Notes under the pieces: model-generated
Seen by the model: the letters and a program-made list of their open reading frames with translations, nothing else
The model's database searches: none
Told to the model about the DNA's origin: nothing
IMG/VR virus record: IMGVR_UViG_3300031565_000035
Span: 1-57,923 of that record
Length of the DNA: 57,923 nucleotides
From: a virus
Direction: 5' to 3' (one strand)
In this document: piece by piece, positions 49,321 through 57,835 of the stretch
Numbering within the stretch: the stretch's first letter is position 1
Layout: the number at the start of each line of letters is the position of its first letter
Translations under genes and position numbers: made by a program

Positions 49321-50313
49321 TTAGCTGAGTAGGATGATCCCCGATCGACCTTCTTGATCCGCCTTGAGGCGCGGCGTCATGATTGCCATGACCTTGAAGT
49401 TGATCATCATCCCGCCATGGGTTTCCCACATGACGGTCGTCGGCTGCATACCCTCGAGCAGATCGACAACGTCGCTGCTCATTTGCACCATGAGGGCTTC
49501 CCCGGCCGTGGCGTTCGATGACGGACGAACCGCCGTAACGTCGGGAATCTCCAGGATGCGCTGCAGGATCGTCTTGTCGCTCTCGACTTTGAAGTCGTTC
49601 AACAGGTTGTTGTACGCGGCGTAGTCGACGTAGATGACGTACGGGCCGAACATGTTGTCGGCTTGCAAAGCAGCAATCATGGCCAGAACATCGGTCATGA
49701 CCTGGGCGCCGGTTGCAGACGACCAGGAAGCGGTAATCGAACCCGTATTGATGTTCGGGTGGGTACGATAACCGTAGAGCGAACCACCTCCGGATGTGAT
49801 CGTGGCACCGTTCATGACGATGCTCTCGAGCAGATCCACCACCTTACGAGTGGCAACAGCCGCCATTGACGTGTCGAGCGGCATTCCGAGGCGACGCGAG
49901 GACTCAAGGTTGCGAACGCTGACCTGGAAATCCTTGTGCGCGATCGGCAGAGGCGTGTTGACTTGCGCGAATTCCAGTCGATCACGCTCGGCGTCCGCAA
50001 GCCCTGACATCGTCAGGCTGGCCGCCGTCATGTCGCTGGACGTCTCATGCTGGATAACCGTCGTACCCATTGCATTCGGGATTGGAACGGTGAGACCTCG
50101 TGTGACGAGATCGCTTACCAGCAGTAGCCGTGCCCGTGCGATCTCCACGACTGTGCGATCGAACAGGAGCCACTCCTCCTTGCGGAGGACGTCATTGGTG
50201 CGTAGGGCGTTGATATTCATCCCATTTTGCATGAGACGTTGTGCGACGGATCCAAATCCGAAGCCGCTGCCTTCGTTCAGCACCAACGCATCGAGTTGCT
50301 GAGCATCCTTCAT
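49321..50313 (-). CDS. major capsid protein (HK97 fold, encapsulin-like)
   Basis: 330 residues. LAEADRDRLEFAQVNTPLP-type text (AERDRLEFAQVNTPLPIAHK) and DFQVSVRNLESSRRLGMPLD resemble the E-loop and spine-helix region of encapsulin-like HK97-fold capsid proteins. YVIYVDYAAYNNLLNDFKVE and ILEIPDVTAVRPSSN lie in the P/A domain, and MVQMSSDVVDLLEGMQPTTV near the C terminus. No long prodomain is obvious. Highly expressed type codon use and a strong ribosome binding site. Confidence 0.85.
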   Translation of the reverse strand: MKDAQQLDALVLNEGSGFGFGSVAQRLMQNGMNINALRTNDVLRKEEWLLFDRTVVEIARARLLLVSDLVTRGLTVPIPNAMGTTVIQHETSSDMTAASLTMSGLADAERDRLEFAQVNTPLPIAHKDFQVSVRNLESSRRLGMPLDTSMAAVATRKVVDLLESIVMNGATITSGGGSLYGYRTHPNINTGSITASWSSATGAQVMTDVLAMIAALQADNMFGPYVIYVDYAAYNNLLNDFKVESDKTILQRILEIPDVTAVRPSSNATAGEALMVQMSSDVVDLLEGMQPTTVMWETHGGMMINFKVMAIMTPRLKADQEGRSGIILLS

Positions 50314-50386
50314 CTGACTTCCTTCCTTTTCGTTTCTGGGTGGTACTAAAAGCGTACCAAACTAGTGAACTGTGCGTTGTGCCGTC

Positions 50387-50836
50387 TTAGACGACTTCGA
50401 TCTTGATACGCGCCGGCGAACCTCCACCGGAGTTATCGACCGCTTCGATCGCGCGAGCGACCACGGATTGCCGGGCTGCTTCCGACGTTGCTGCAGCTGC
50501 CGTGAGGATTCGAACCGTGCCGTCGCCGGCTGATTCGAGGTAATCCCCGATGACGATTGCCGCTGCCGAAGCTGCGACCAGGGCGAAGATTTCCGCGCCC
50601 CTCTGCGGCATCAAGTACTGGACGCGTTCACCAGCGGCATAGGCTACGTCGATGCCCTTGCCGATGAAGTCCGCTTCCAGAGCAAACGCCGGAATGGCGT
50701 TCACTGCAGCCGTACCGTGAACTTCGACATCGCCGTCGGTGGCGATGAAGACGAGATGCCCAGGAGTGATTGCGCCCCCGGCATTGGCTTCTTTGACGAG
50801 TCCGTCGCCCTTTAGCCAGATGGTTTTGCTTGCCAT
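50387..50836 (-). CDS. head decoration / stabilisation protein
   Basis: 149 residues, beta-rich: LKGDGLVKEANAGGAITPGH, VPAFALEADFIGKGIDVAYA-like text (AIPAFALEADFIGKGIDVAY) and GERVQYLMPQRGAEIFALVA. Small Ala/Gly-rich proteins between scaffold/protease and capsid genes are usually decoration proteins (gpD/DUF2190-like). No enzymatic residues. Confidence 0.7.
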   Translation of the reverse strand: MASKTIWLKGDGLVKEANAGGAITPGHLVFIATDGDVEVHGTAAVNAIPAFALEADFIGKGIDVAYAAGERVQYLMPQRGAEIFALVAASAAAIVIGDYLESAGDGTVRILTAAAATSEAARQSVVARAIEAVDNSGGGSPARIKIEVV

Positions 50837-50905
50837 GTTTACTTCCTTTTCATTTCAGGTCGGATTTTTTGTCGACTGGATGACTGCCGATATTACTTCG
50901 CCTGG

Positions 50906-52402
50906 CTAGGCGGCGGCTTGTTCGTCCTTCTTGCCTTCGAACACTTTCAGAGCTGGCGTGAAAGCCGGCCCTTTGCCCGCGGCGTCGCGTCCCGTTCCGG
51001 CCGCACCGGAATAGTCTGCTGCTTCCGCGTTTACAGCTGGAACCGCCGGGATTGCCGCTGCTGGAGCTGCCGGGGTCGTCACTGCCTTGGACATCTTCTC
51101 GAGTACGTTGATGCTGAGCCCTTGGAGCTCCTCGGACGACATGTCGGCCTTGGCTTCGAGATCCTTGATCAAGGAGTCACGACGGGCTTGAGTGTACGCG
51201 AGCGCCTCATTGACCGAAGCGGCAAAGCCGGTTTCGGCATTGGCGATCAGCTCTTCTTGGGACGAGATCTTCTTCGTCTCGGCGGGAGCCGCCGCTGCTG
51301 CTACTGCTGGGGCACCCGTTGCTTCAGGTAGACCCTCATCGGGTTTCTTCGGATCGGACATGTTGCTGGTTTCCTTATCGGTTAAGGTAGACTGTCCCTG
51401 ACTATTGACCACAAACGGCACGAAGTCAGTCTCAGGGCGAACCTCTGTCCGCTCCTCACCCAAAGTGATCGCGCCACCCTCACTCAAGGTGTAGTTCTGT
51501 TGGTAGGTACGCCACTGAAAGTCATCCGTCAGAGTGGCATACACGAAGGATTCGTTGAAGACGGCCACAACATAGCTGAAGGTCTCCGGGAATTTCGCTC
51601 CCAGAGCCATTTCCAATGCAGTTCTGCGATCCTGGTCGGAAATCTCGCTAGTCTTCAGTCCCAAGCCTAGAACACGTAGGAAACCGTCGAAAATCCGGCG
51701 GGAAACGCTGATTTCAGGCGCCTTTTCGGCCGGATTTAGCGCAGAATCCGCAGTTTTCAGGTCCTTACTCATGTAAATATCCCTTCCTTGGTTGGTCCTG
51801 GGGGCGCCACATCCGTCCTCTATACTGCAGGCTCCTTTGGTCCCCTCGGGCAGAACTGCAAGGTGATCGGGCATGATATTGCGCCAAATGACCTCGAACT
51901 TGTCGCCTTCGTGCACCCCTTCGGCTTGTTCCTCGAGGGTAAACAGGCCAGTAGACACCTCAATAGCGTCACCCGCCTCGAGACGATTGAAGACTTCCTG
52001 CGGAGTTTTCTGCTGATCCAGCCACAGGAACGTGGCTAGCTTCTTGTTTTCCTTGAGGCTCGTGCCGAAGAGCTGGCCGATAACCTCTTGATCCCAGATG
52101 ACGGGTAAGTTGGCACTCACCGGTTCATTGTTTAGCTGGGGGTGACCAAATACTACTGGTCTACCGTCCCATGCCTGGGGAAATAAACCGAACTCCTCAG
52201 CCAGTGCTAGGGCTGGGTGGGCAGCATTACTGCTCCAGAGTACCCCTTCAGTGAGGATGATCGACGGTACGATTGTGTGTTTACGACCACTGAGGGTCTT
52301 AATCTCGAATTCTTGTCCACCCGTGGAATCGCGCTGTATGTATAGCTTGACTTCCCGATGGGCGTAAACGTCGTTCGGCTTCGGCTTCGGCTTCGGCTTC
52401 AA
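50906..52402 (-). CDS. prohead protease / scaffold, DUF2213 family
   Basis: 498 residues. The N-terminal 200 residues carry DUF2213 (WDGRPVVFGHPQLNNEPVSA; VIGQLFGTSLKENKKLATFL; EVSTGLFTLEEQAEGVHEGD), a family of phage head maturation proteases. A long Ala/Glu-rich helical C terminus (EETKKISSQEELIANAE region, ending GKKDEQAAA) serves as scaffold. It uses a TTG start at 52402 with AGGAG upstream; the next codons are a four-fold AAGCCG repeat (Lys-Pro)4 at 52377-52401. Confidence 0.85.
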   Translation of the reverse strand: MKPKPKPKPNDVYAHREVKLYIQRDSTGGQEFEIKTLSGRKHTIVPSIILTEGVLWSSNAAHPALALAEEFGLFPQAWDGRPVVFGHPQLNNEPVSANLPVIWDQEVIGQLFGTSLKENKKLATFLWLDQQKTPQEVFNRLEAGDAIEVSTGLFTLEEQAEGVHEGDKFEVIWRNIMPDHLAVLPEGTKGACSIEDGCGAPRTNQGRDIYMSKDLKTADSALNPAEKAPEISVSRRIFDGFLRVLGLGLKTSEISDQDRRTALEMALGAKFPETFSYVVAVFNESFVYATLTDDFQWRTYQQNYTLSEGGAITLGEERTEVRPETDFVPFVVNSQGQSTLTDKETSNMSDPKKPDEGLPEATGAPAVAAAAAPAETKKISSQEELIANAETGFAASVNEALAYTQARRDSLIKDLEAKADMSSEELQGLSINVLEKMSKAVTTPAAPAAAIPAVPAVNAEAADYSGAAGTGRDAAGKGPAFTPALKVFEGKKDEQAAA

Positions 52403-52485
52403 GGCGCCGCTCCTGCGTTGTAGTTCCTAGTTTTGACCGCGACTGTGTGCTAACTAACAACTGGAGACGGACGTCCCATACTTTG

Positions 52486-52529
52486 ATTATATAGGATATA
52501 CCATAGGACAATCAAGTCTACGACCATTA
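52486..52529 (-). promoter_or_regulatory. strong sigma70-like phage promoter, inverted upstream element
   Basis: TTGATT (52515-52510), 18 bases, TATAAT (52491-52486) on the minus strand. Instead of ACCATCA, its reverse complement TAATGGT lies 7 bases upstream of the -35. It drives the protease, decoration and capsid genes. Confidence 0.75.
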
Positions 52530-52587
52530 AATTTCTCGCCCGCGACTAACGGCCAGTCTCATGAGTAGGCCGCAGCCGTACCCTACC

Positions 52588-53085
52588 CTACTCAAAATCG
52601 TGACTAAGAAGCTTGCTAGCCACGCCCCGTTCCCTAGCAACTTGGACCACCGCCGAGGGTGTTTCCTCGCACTCGAAGTGGTTGCTCCCTGTTATGATGA
52701 AGTGCTCGGCGCAAGACCAGAGCTTATCAGGGGGACCCTTAGCCTTCCGAAAGTAACCAATCACAGCCTGGAGCTGGGAATACCCCTGTCCAACCGTACC
52801 TAGAGCGATGTCTTCATTCTCTCGGGTCCAGTCCAAGTTTAAGGGAAACCACTCACACGGGAGCAACATGGATAGTGGATAGATCCGTACTCTCGGGATC
52901 ACAGCCTCTAGGACAAGCAGACGATTACCACAAGGGAAAGCCATTGCAACATGGGAGTACTCGCTCCTGGTCACCATCCTCACTAATTGGACCTTAAAGT
53001 CATACCAGCTATCCAGTCCTCGGTGACTCCAAGCTAGAAGGTCTCCACCTCGGATATGCTCGCGAGCTCTGGTATACAGGGACAT
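52588..53085 (-). CDS. permuted NlpC/P60-like (YiiX/YebB-type) protein
   Basis: 165 residues. HRGLDSWYDFKVQLVRMVTR then SEYSHVAMAF (His first) and later KLWSCAEHFIIT (Cys second) show the circularly permuted order of YiiX-type papain-fold proteins. Members are thiol hydrolases or acyltransferases. Located between portal and prohead protease genes, so possibly a virion-carried cell wall enzyme or maturation factor. Confidence 0.65.
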   Translation of the reverse strand: MSLYTRAREHIRGGDLLAWSHRGLDSWYDFKVQLVRMVTRSEYSHVAMAFPCGNRLLVLEAVIPRVRIYPLSMLLPCEWFPLNLDWTRENEDIALGTVGQGYSQLQAVIGYFRKAKGPPDKLWSCAEHFIITGSNHFECEETPSAVVQVARERGVASKLLSHDFE

Positions 53086-53086
53086 C

Positions 53087-54499
53087 TTACCCTTCTCTTA
53101 TCCGGCGAATTCCTGGGAGAGTCTCTTGGACTGTTGGAGACCTCTCGCCTCCACCTGTTCGACCTGGCTGAGCTCGACCCGTTCCGCCCGTGTTATCCCC
53201 GTCCTCGTTGTCATCGTCGTTATTCGGGTCTGTATTGTCCGGTTGCGGAGCAACATACGGTACCGGGAGAGTACCTTCCACTTCTTCTGGGAGACCCACC
53301 CATATACGAACCTCTTCGTCCGTAACCAATGGGTTGTTAAACTGGTTGCGTCTGGATAGATTGGCAACAGCTCGCGCCTTTGCGGCCATCGTCTGACCTT
53401 CCTCCAACGGCGACATGTGGAAAGACTCAGGCCATTTCCACTCGGCTTTTTCCCAGGTGCCTTCATCGAGGTATTTCACCCCTTCTAGGTACTTGATGAT
53501 GGGCTTGAGGACGAAGGGCTCGCCAAACACGGCTCTGCGGCGATTGATGTATTCGGCCCAGTTCGCACGATCTTGTTCACTTGCCAACTGACCCGCTTCA
53601 CTCCCAATCAGGATCCTCTGGGGAATACTCGTTGCGCCACTGAGCACAGACAGGAGAACTTGGAAAACTCCACGCGGGTCAGTAGCGTCGGCACCAAGGG
53701 ATTTAACCTGTACACCTCTTGTTCGGATGAACCTTCTCAGCTGATGCTGGAACTCATCCAACTCATCAGCTAGCGCCGTTGCATCGGCCTCATTGAGCTC
53801 CATGTCCTTATCGACATCCACCTGCATACCACGATTGGCTGTCAACCAGTAGAGTTCTGCGGATCCACCTGCCGTCTTCAATAGGTCATCCAGGACGTTG
53901 TACACTTGAGCGAGCCGAGGCTCTCCTAGCATGAGGCCCTGAAGGGGACGATCCACGATATGCACGATCCTTGTATGACTGACAGGTACAGTTCTTATCT
54001 GATTTCTAGGTCCAAGGGTTACTTGATATGTCAGAGGCTGACCGTAGCGCCTCTTTGTGGGATCGTTCTCGAAGGTCTTGATCTCCACATTCTGCCCACC
54101 ATAGGCTTGGACGTATAGAAAGTCGTCCAGATCTCTCCCTCTTGTGGTGGGTGTGTTTGCTGAACCTGATGTTCCTACCCATAGGACGGAGAACTCACCA
54201 AAGGAGCATAGCTTGTCTGCTTGGATGACTTTGTCCCAGAGGCCCATCTTCTTGACGAAGTCCTCCCAGGGCTTAATAGCCTTCTCCGGACCTTTTAAAG
54301 TCGGGGGATGACTCCACATCTCCTCTGGGGGCATATCGACGACTCGTGCAGCCAAGTCTTGGCGCTGATACTTAGCCAGAAGCTGGTCGTGTAAAAGGTT
54401 TTGCGGATACCCAAACTGGGAGTACAGATCTCGTGCACCACCAAACGACATTCCAGCTTTGACAGCGAGTAGAGCTCGGGAGATAAGGCTTGAGGCCAT
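53087..54499 (-). CDS. portal protein, DUF1073 family
   Basis: 470 residues from ATG 54499 (AGGA ten bases upstream); the frame extends to 54616 but this start is best and lies 12 bases after the terminase stop. FGYPQNLLHDQLLAKYQRQD then LAARVVDMPPEEMWSHPP is the DUF1073 portal signature, and IPQRILIGSEAGQLASEQDR is a late conserved portal motif. The C terminus is disordered. It forms the twelve-subunit ring for DNA entry and exit. Confidence 0.88.
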   Translation of the reverse strand: MASSLISRALLAVKAGMSFGGARDLYSQFGYPQNLLHDQLLAKYQRQDLAARVVDMPPEEMWSHPPTLKGPEKAIKPWEDFVKKMGLWDKVIQADKLCSFGEFSVLWVGTSGSANTPTTRGRDLDDFLYVQAYGGQNVEIKTFENDPTKRRYGQPLTYQVTLGPRNQIRTVPVSHTRIVHIVDRPLQGLMLGEPRLAQVYNVLDDLLKTAGGSAELYWLTANRGMQVDVDKDMELNEADATALADELDEFQHQLRRFIRTRGVQVKSLGADATDPRGVFQVLLSVLSGATSIPQRILIGSEAGQLASEQDRANWAEYINRRRAVFGEPFVLKPIIKYLEGVKYLDEGTWEKAEWKWPESFHMSPLEEGQTMAAKARAVANLSRRNQFNNPLVTDEEVRIWVGLPEEVEGTLPVPYVAPQPDNTDPNNDDDNEDGDNTGGTGRAQPGRTGGGERSPTVQETLPGIRRIREG

Positions 54500-54510
54500 G
54501 ATGTGGCGTC

Positions 54511-56079
54511 CTAGTGAGTGGTAGTAGGAGAAGGAGTGACTCTGCGACCGAACACGGCCCCAGTGACTAATTTCTGCGCTGCTGGGACTACGATACCACC
54601 TTGGGTGCGACCCCAAGTAGGTACTAATACCTTGGTTAGATGTAGATGGTTGAAGCCTTGTGCGGCCGAGTCAACGGTATCATCGAACTTAGCATCGGGG
54701 AAGTCTCTCAGCTCCCCTTTATGTATGTCGTTCCAGATTGCCCGGAGCATACCTACACGACCGTGATCGACCGCTGCGATATACGGCTGAGCCCGAATCC
54801 ACTTGTTCCCGCCACTAGGAGGCTTGATCTCGACTCGGTAGCCCCGGAGGATATTGGTTGCGAGATGCTCGGCGAACCCTTTGCCACTAGCACCGGGCTC
54901 CTGTTCGATAACAATCGGGATACTCGGGCCATCAGCTTGGGCCGTTTCGAGGATCTTATCCTCTAGTTGGCTTGGACGCAATCGCTCACGGACCATATCG
55001 CCGAGGATCGTAATGGCTGTTGGACTCCCTGCCCGACCATTTGTCCCTATGAGGGTACCTACTGACCAGTCTCCCTTATGTTTCTTACCTCCGGTCTTCT
55101 TCTTCTCATTTGTCCCGGTTGCTGCTAGATCCCAGCTTCGTACCCACCTAAAGGCCGTAGGAGTTGGGATCTCCTCATAAATCCGGAGCATCTCGACGTT
55201 TGCTTTAGACTCTCCGACCTTCTTCGGGTTTTGCTGGTACATCGCGTCAAACATGTAGGTGCCCATTACCCGCTTGATCTGGAACAGCTTTTCGATGGGA
55301 TAACGAGCGGGCCAAAGAGCCTCACCTATTTCACGGTTTAGGAGATCATTCTCCTCCGCTATAGCTGGAAGCCTGATCACCGTCCACATGTGCTCTGCGT
55401 CGTTCTCTATTAAGTAGCCAATCAAGTCGTCGATTACCCAGCGTGTTGCCAGGATGACGCAGCTACCGCCTGGTTCTAGTCGAGTATAGGCAGTTGTGAG
55501 GAACCAGTCTTGGATGGCTTTGATAGTAGTATCACTACTTGCCTCCATCCAATTCTTCAGGTAGTCGTCCACGACTAAGAGGTGAGCACCGAAACCTGTG
55601 ATTGGACCTCCGATACCTACGGAGTACATCCCACCACCTGCGGTCGTAAGGAACCTGTCGGTGCGTTGGACGTCATCTCTTAGGCGAGTACTAAGGATGC
55701 CACTCTCATCGGCCAGGAAATTGTCTCGTACGCGGCGACCGAAGCTGATACTAAGGTCGCTGGCGTAGGTTGTCAGGATCGTTTGTGCCCAAGGGAACTT
55801 CTCCAAGAACCACGTCGGAGTGTGAACACTTATCTCCTCGGATTTACCGTGCCTCGGGGGCATTTCGACGATGATCCTAGCATCACCCTGGGTAATCTCG
55901 TTTGCCAGGATGCTGGATACGAACATCAGATGCTCAGCGGGCTCCCACTTACCTCTGGTACGATAGTGCGCTAAGGTAGCTGGTGTTAACTTGATCGCCT
56001 CCTGGAACTCCTTAGACCTAGGATCCAGGATGCCCTCTATCTCGAGGGACAGATCTAGACCGCCGTTACTCGTTTCCAT
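54511..56079 (-). CDS. terL: terminase large subunit
   Basis: 522 residues from ATG 56079 (AGGTGAG upstream), overlapping the upstream gene by 14 bases. Walker A is IIVEMPPRHGKSEEISVHTP (residues 70-89), and the ATPase region includes HLLVVDDYLKN (Walker B) and CVILATRWVIDDLIGYLI. The C-terminal nuclease begins RWVRSWDLAATGTNEKKK (catalytic Asp). It packages DNA into the prohead. Confidence 0.93.
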   Translation of the reverse strand: METSNGGLDLSLEIEGILDPRSKEFQEAIKLTPATLAHYRTRGKWEPAEHLMFVSSILANEITQGDARIIVEMPPRHGKSEEISVHTPTWFLEKFPWAQTILTTYASDLSISFGRRVRDNFLADESGILSTRLRDDVQRTDRFLTTAGGGMYSVGIGGPITGFGAHLLVVDDYLKNWMEASSDTTIKAIQDWFLTTAYTRLEPGGSCVILATRWVIDDLIGYLIENDAEHMWTVIRLPAIAEENDLLNREIGEALWPARYPIEKLFQIKRVMGTYMFDAMYQQNPKKVGESKANVEMLRIYEEIPTPTAFRWVRSWDLAATGTNEKKKTGGKKHKGDWSVGTLIGTNGRAGSPTAITILGDMVRERLRPSQLEDKILETAQADGPSIPIVIEQEPGASGKGFAEHLATNILRGYRVEIKPPSGGNKWIRAQPYIAAVDHGRVGMLRAIWNDIHKGELRDFPDAKFDDTVDSAAQGFNHLHLTKVLVPTWGRTQGGIVVPAAQKLVTGAVFGRRVTPSPTTTH

Positions 56080-57175
56080 CGCCCACGTTCTCACCTGGAG
56101 CACCGCTCACATCATAAGGGAGGGTGTCCTCACTACTGATGGGACCTCTACCACTAAGGTTGCGTCCCTTGAACTTACGGTGGGTGTTGCTGGCATTACG
56201 AGCGTCCTGGCTGCTTTGAGTCGCCCTTGTTACGCGAACAACCATCTCCTGCATCAGGGTGACATTGTCTCTATCCTCTAGGACCCTTGCTAGGATACCT
56301 TTGCCGCCTTCGACGACTTCCCCTGATTGGTCGTACATTGTCCCACCTAGCTCTTGACCAGCTCTCTGACTTAGACTTCTCAGGATCATCTCGAAAGATG
56401 TGTCCTCCGGAGCTTCTTTATTTGCTAGGGGGCCCGTGGCAGGCAAGCCAGTAGAGATGCGCTGGATAGCGACTAGCTTATGTAGGAGATCAACTGCTAC
56501 CTTCGGAGCCATCTCCTTGAAGAAGTCGGGCTTATTCAGGACCTGATCTTGCAACTTAGTCATCAAGGTCTTGGCGAGTTGGAAATGCTCGTCCTCCGTA
56601 CTCGACTGTCTACGTAGACGGATATGTCTGTACGCCGCCTCTTTATATACGTCGTAAGCCTTAGCGCGATACCGCCAATAGTGCAGGGCGCTAAACTCTT
56701 GGAGGGTCTGGAGGGTCTGCTCGAAGGTCCAAGTATTCGTACCACCTTCCGCCTCATTCCTGCGTCTGAAGATGTCCATCAGCTCGCCGTTCAAAGCAAG
56801 CTGGGTCAGCTCTCTTGGGCCTTCATCCTGTCGATCCAAGTAGACCTGGAAGCATCCATAGGCTAGGCTGGCTTCGAATTCCAGCTTGTGCCAGAAAGGT
56901 CTCCCGTCTTGTAGAGTGGGATACCCGAATTCGTAGGACAGGTCTTGGTATGCAATCCGTAGTGCATCGGCTTCGCTGCTGCCCTGTAGCTCCTCTCTGG
57001 TCGCGGGAAGAAGATCCACACGATAGAAGCCAACTGGGAGACCCTCAGCTGTCATCGGTAGTCTTGACGCAGCACGTCTCGCCAGATCTGCCCTGTAGGA
57101 CAGTTTAAGATCTACGGCAGCTTGGCTGTCTTGATTGGGGATGACCAGCTGCCTCTCTTGGGATGGTGCGTTCAT
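56066..57175 (-). CDS. putative terminase small subunit
   Basis: 369 residues from ATG 57175 (in-frame start at 57211 is upstream of the promoter -10 and unlikely). Mostly helical (YKEAAYRHIRLRRQSSTEDE; VAVDLLHKLVAIQRISTGLP), no enzymatic motif. First gene of the packaging operon, directly before the large terminase, so most likely the DNA-recognition subunit; longer than usual, so an uncertain call. Confidence 0.5.
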   Translation of the reverse strand: MNAPSQERQLVIPNQDSQAAVDLKLSYRADLARRAASRLPMTAEGLPVGFYRVDLLPATREELQGSSEADALRIAYQDLSYEFGYPTLQDGRPFWHKLEFEASLAYGCFQVYLDRQDEGPRELTQLALNGELMDIFRRRNEAEGGTNTWTFEQTLQTLQEFSALHYWRYRAKAYDVYKEAAYRHIRLRRQSSTEDEHFQLAKTLMTKLQDQVLNKPDFFKEMAPKVAVDLLHKLVAIQRISTGLPATGPLANKEAPEDTSFEMILRSLSQRAGQELGGTMYDQSGEVVEGGKGILARVLEDRDNVTLMQEMVVRVTRATQSSQDARNASNTHRKFKGRNLSGRGPISSEDTLPYDVSGAPGENVGDGNE

Positions 57176-57181
57176 ACCTCT

Positions 57182-57226
57182 ATTATATAGGTATCTCCTA
57201 GGGTGGGTCAACCTGTTTTTGATGGT
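57182..57226 (-). promoter_or_regulatory. strong sigma70-like phage promoter with ACCATCA element
   Basis: Minus-strand order: ACCATCA (57226-57220), 8 bases, TTGACC (57211-57206), 18 bases, TATAAT (57187-57182). It drives the packaging and portal genes. The -10 lies within 10 bases of the ATG, so the 5' leader is very short or absent. Confidence 0.82.
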
Positions 57227-57367
57227 CCCTTAAGTCTGGTAGGATTTTTTCCAAAAAATTTCCTGGTCTGCTATATGTCCCCCGGTTTATACAAAATTGC
57301 CCACATTTTCTACGGCCCTACTGGACAAGTAAATAAGGTTTGTTTATAACGTCATTAAGTTTTTGAG

Positions 57368-57396
57368 TTGTTCTTTCTTGATGATCAAGTTATGAT
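57368..57396 (+). promoter_or_regulatory. promoter with embedded palindromic operator
   Basis: TTGTTC (57368-57373), 17 bases, TATGAT (57391-57396). The spacer contains a perfect palindrome CTTGATGATCAAG (57377-57389), an ideal repressor site between -35 and -10. It drives the small HTH gene at 57451, which could bind it. Confidence 0.65.
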
Positions 57397-57401
57397 GTTA
57401 G

Positions 57402-57425
57402 TGACTAGTCAATTGTGATTAGTCT
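57402..57425 (+). promoter_or_regulatory. second operator-like repeat pair
   Basis: TGACTAGTCA (57402-57411, itself palindromic) and TGATTAGTCT (57416-57425) are near-identical copies 14 bases apart, just downstream of the -10. Probably bound by the same regulator as the spacer palindrome, or by a host factor. Confidence 0.5.
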
Positions 57426-57450
57426 AATTAGTAGATAAGGAATTTTAATT

Positions 57451-57660
57451 ATGAACAAAATTCAAATTGATCATAAAGAAGATAAAGATCTTTCATCTCT
57501 TGAACTAATAAATAAATATGGAACAAAATCATCTGCGATTCGTTCTCTTAATCAACAAAACTTCACGAGAAAAGAAATTGCTCTTCTTCTTAACATTCGT
57601 TATCAACATGTAAGAAACGTTCTTATTACACCAATCAAAAATCCTAAGGTTATAAAATAA
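57451..57660 (+). CDS. small AT-rich helix-turn-helix protein, opposite strand
   Basis: 69 residues, the only convincing plus-strand gene. MNKIQIDHKEDKDLSSLELI begins it, then NKYGTKSSAIRSLNQQNFTR and KEIALLLNIRYQHVRNVLIT form a helix-turn-helix. Codons and flanks are far more AT-rich than the rest of the genome, suggesting recent acquisition. AAGGAATTTTAATT precedes the ATG. Own promoter, operators and a strong terminator make it an independent unit, likely an autoregulated DNA-binding protein. Confidence 0.8.
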   Translation: MNKIQIDHKEDKDLSSLELINKYGTKSSAIRSLNQQNFTRKEIALLLNIRYQHVRNVLITPIKNPKVIK

Positions 57661-57675
57661 ATAATTGATCTTTAG

Positions 57676-57715
57676 ATAAGAACTATTCTTAGTTAAGAAT
57701 AGTTCTTATTTTTTA
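57676..57715 (+). terminator. intrinsic terminator
   Basis: A perfect 16-base inverted repeat (57676-57691 with 57694-57709, two-base spacer; ATAAGAACTATTCTTA and its complement) followed by a run of T (57709-57714). It ends the plus-strand transcript 16 bases after the HTH stop. Confidence 0.9.
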
Positions 57716-57835
57716 TTTGTAGGACCGGTCCCCGGGGGGGTGTTACACTAGCCCATGCGCGCGGGATGGGTATTCCAATCTTACCCCTCCTCCGGGTAGG
57801 GGTATCACGACGGTGCCTCCTAGTAGGTCGTAGGG

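Noticed and set aside
52562-52594. Terminator after the YiiX-like gene
   Set aside because: There is an 8-pair stem with a long loop (TGAGTAGG/CCTACTCA) but it overlaps the stop codon and no U-run follows on the minus strand.
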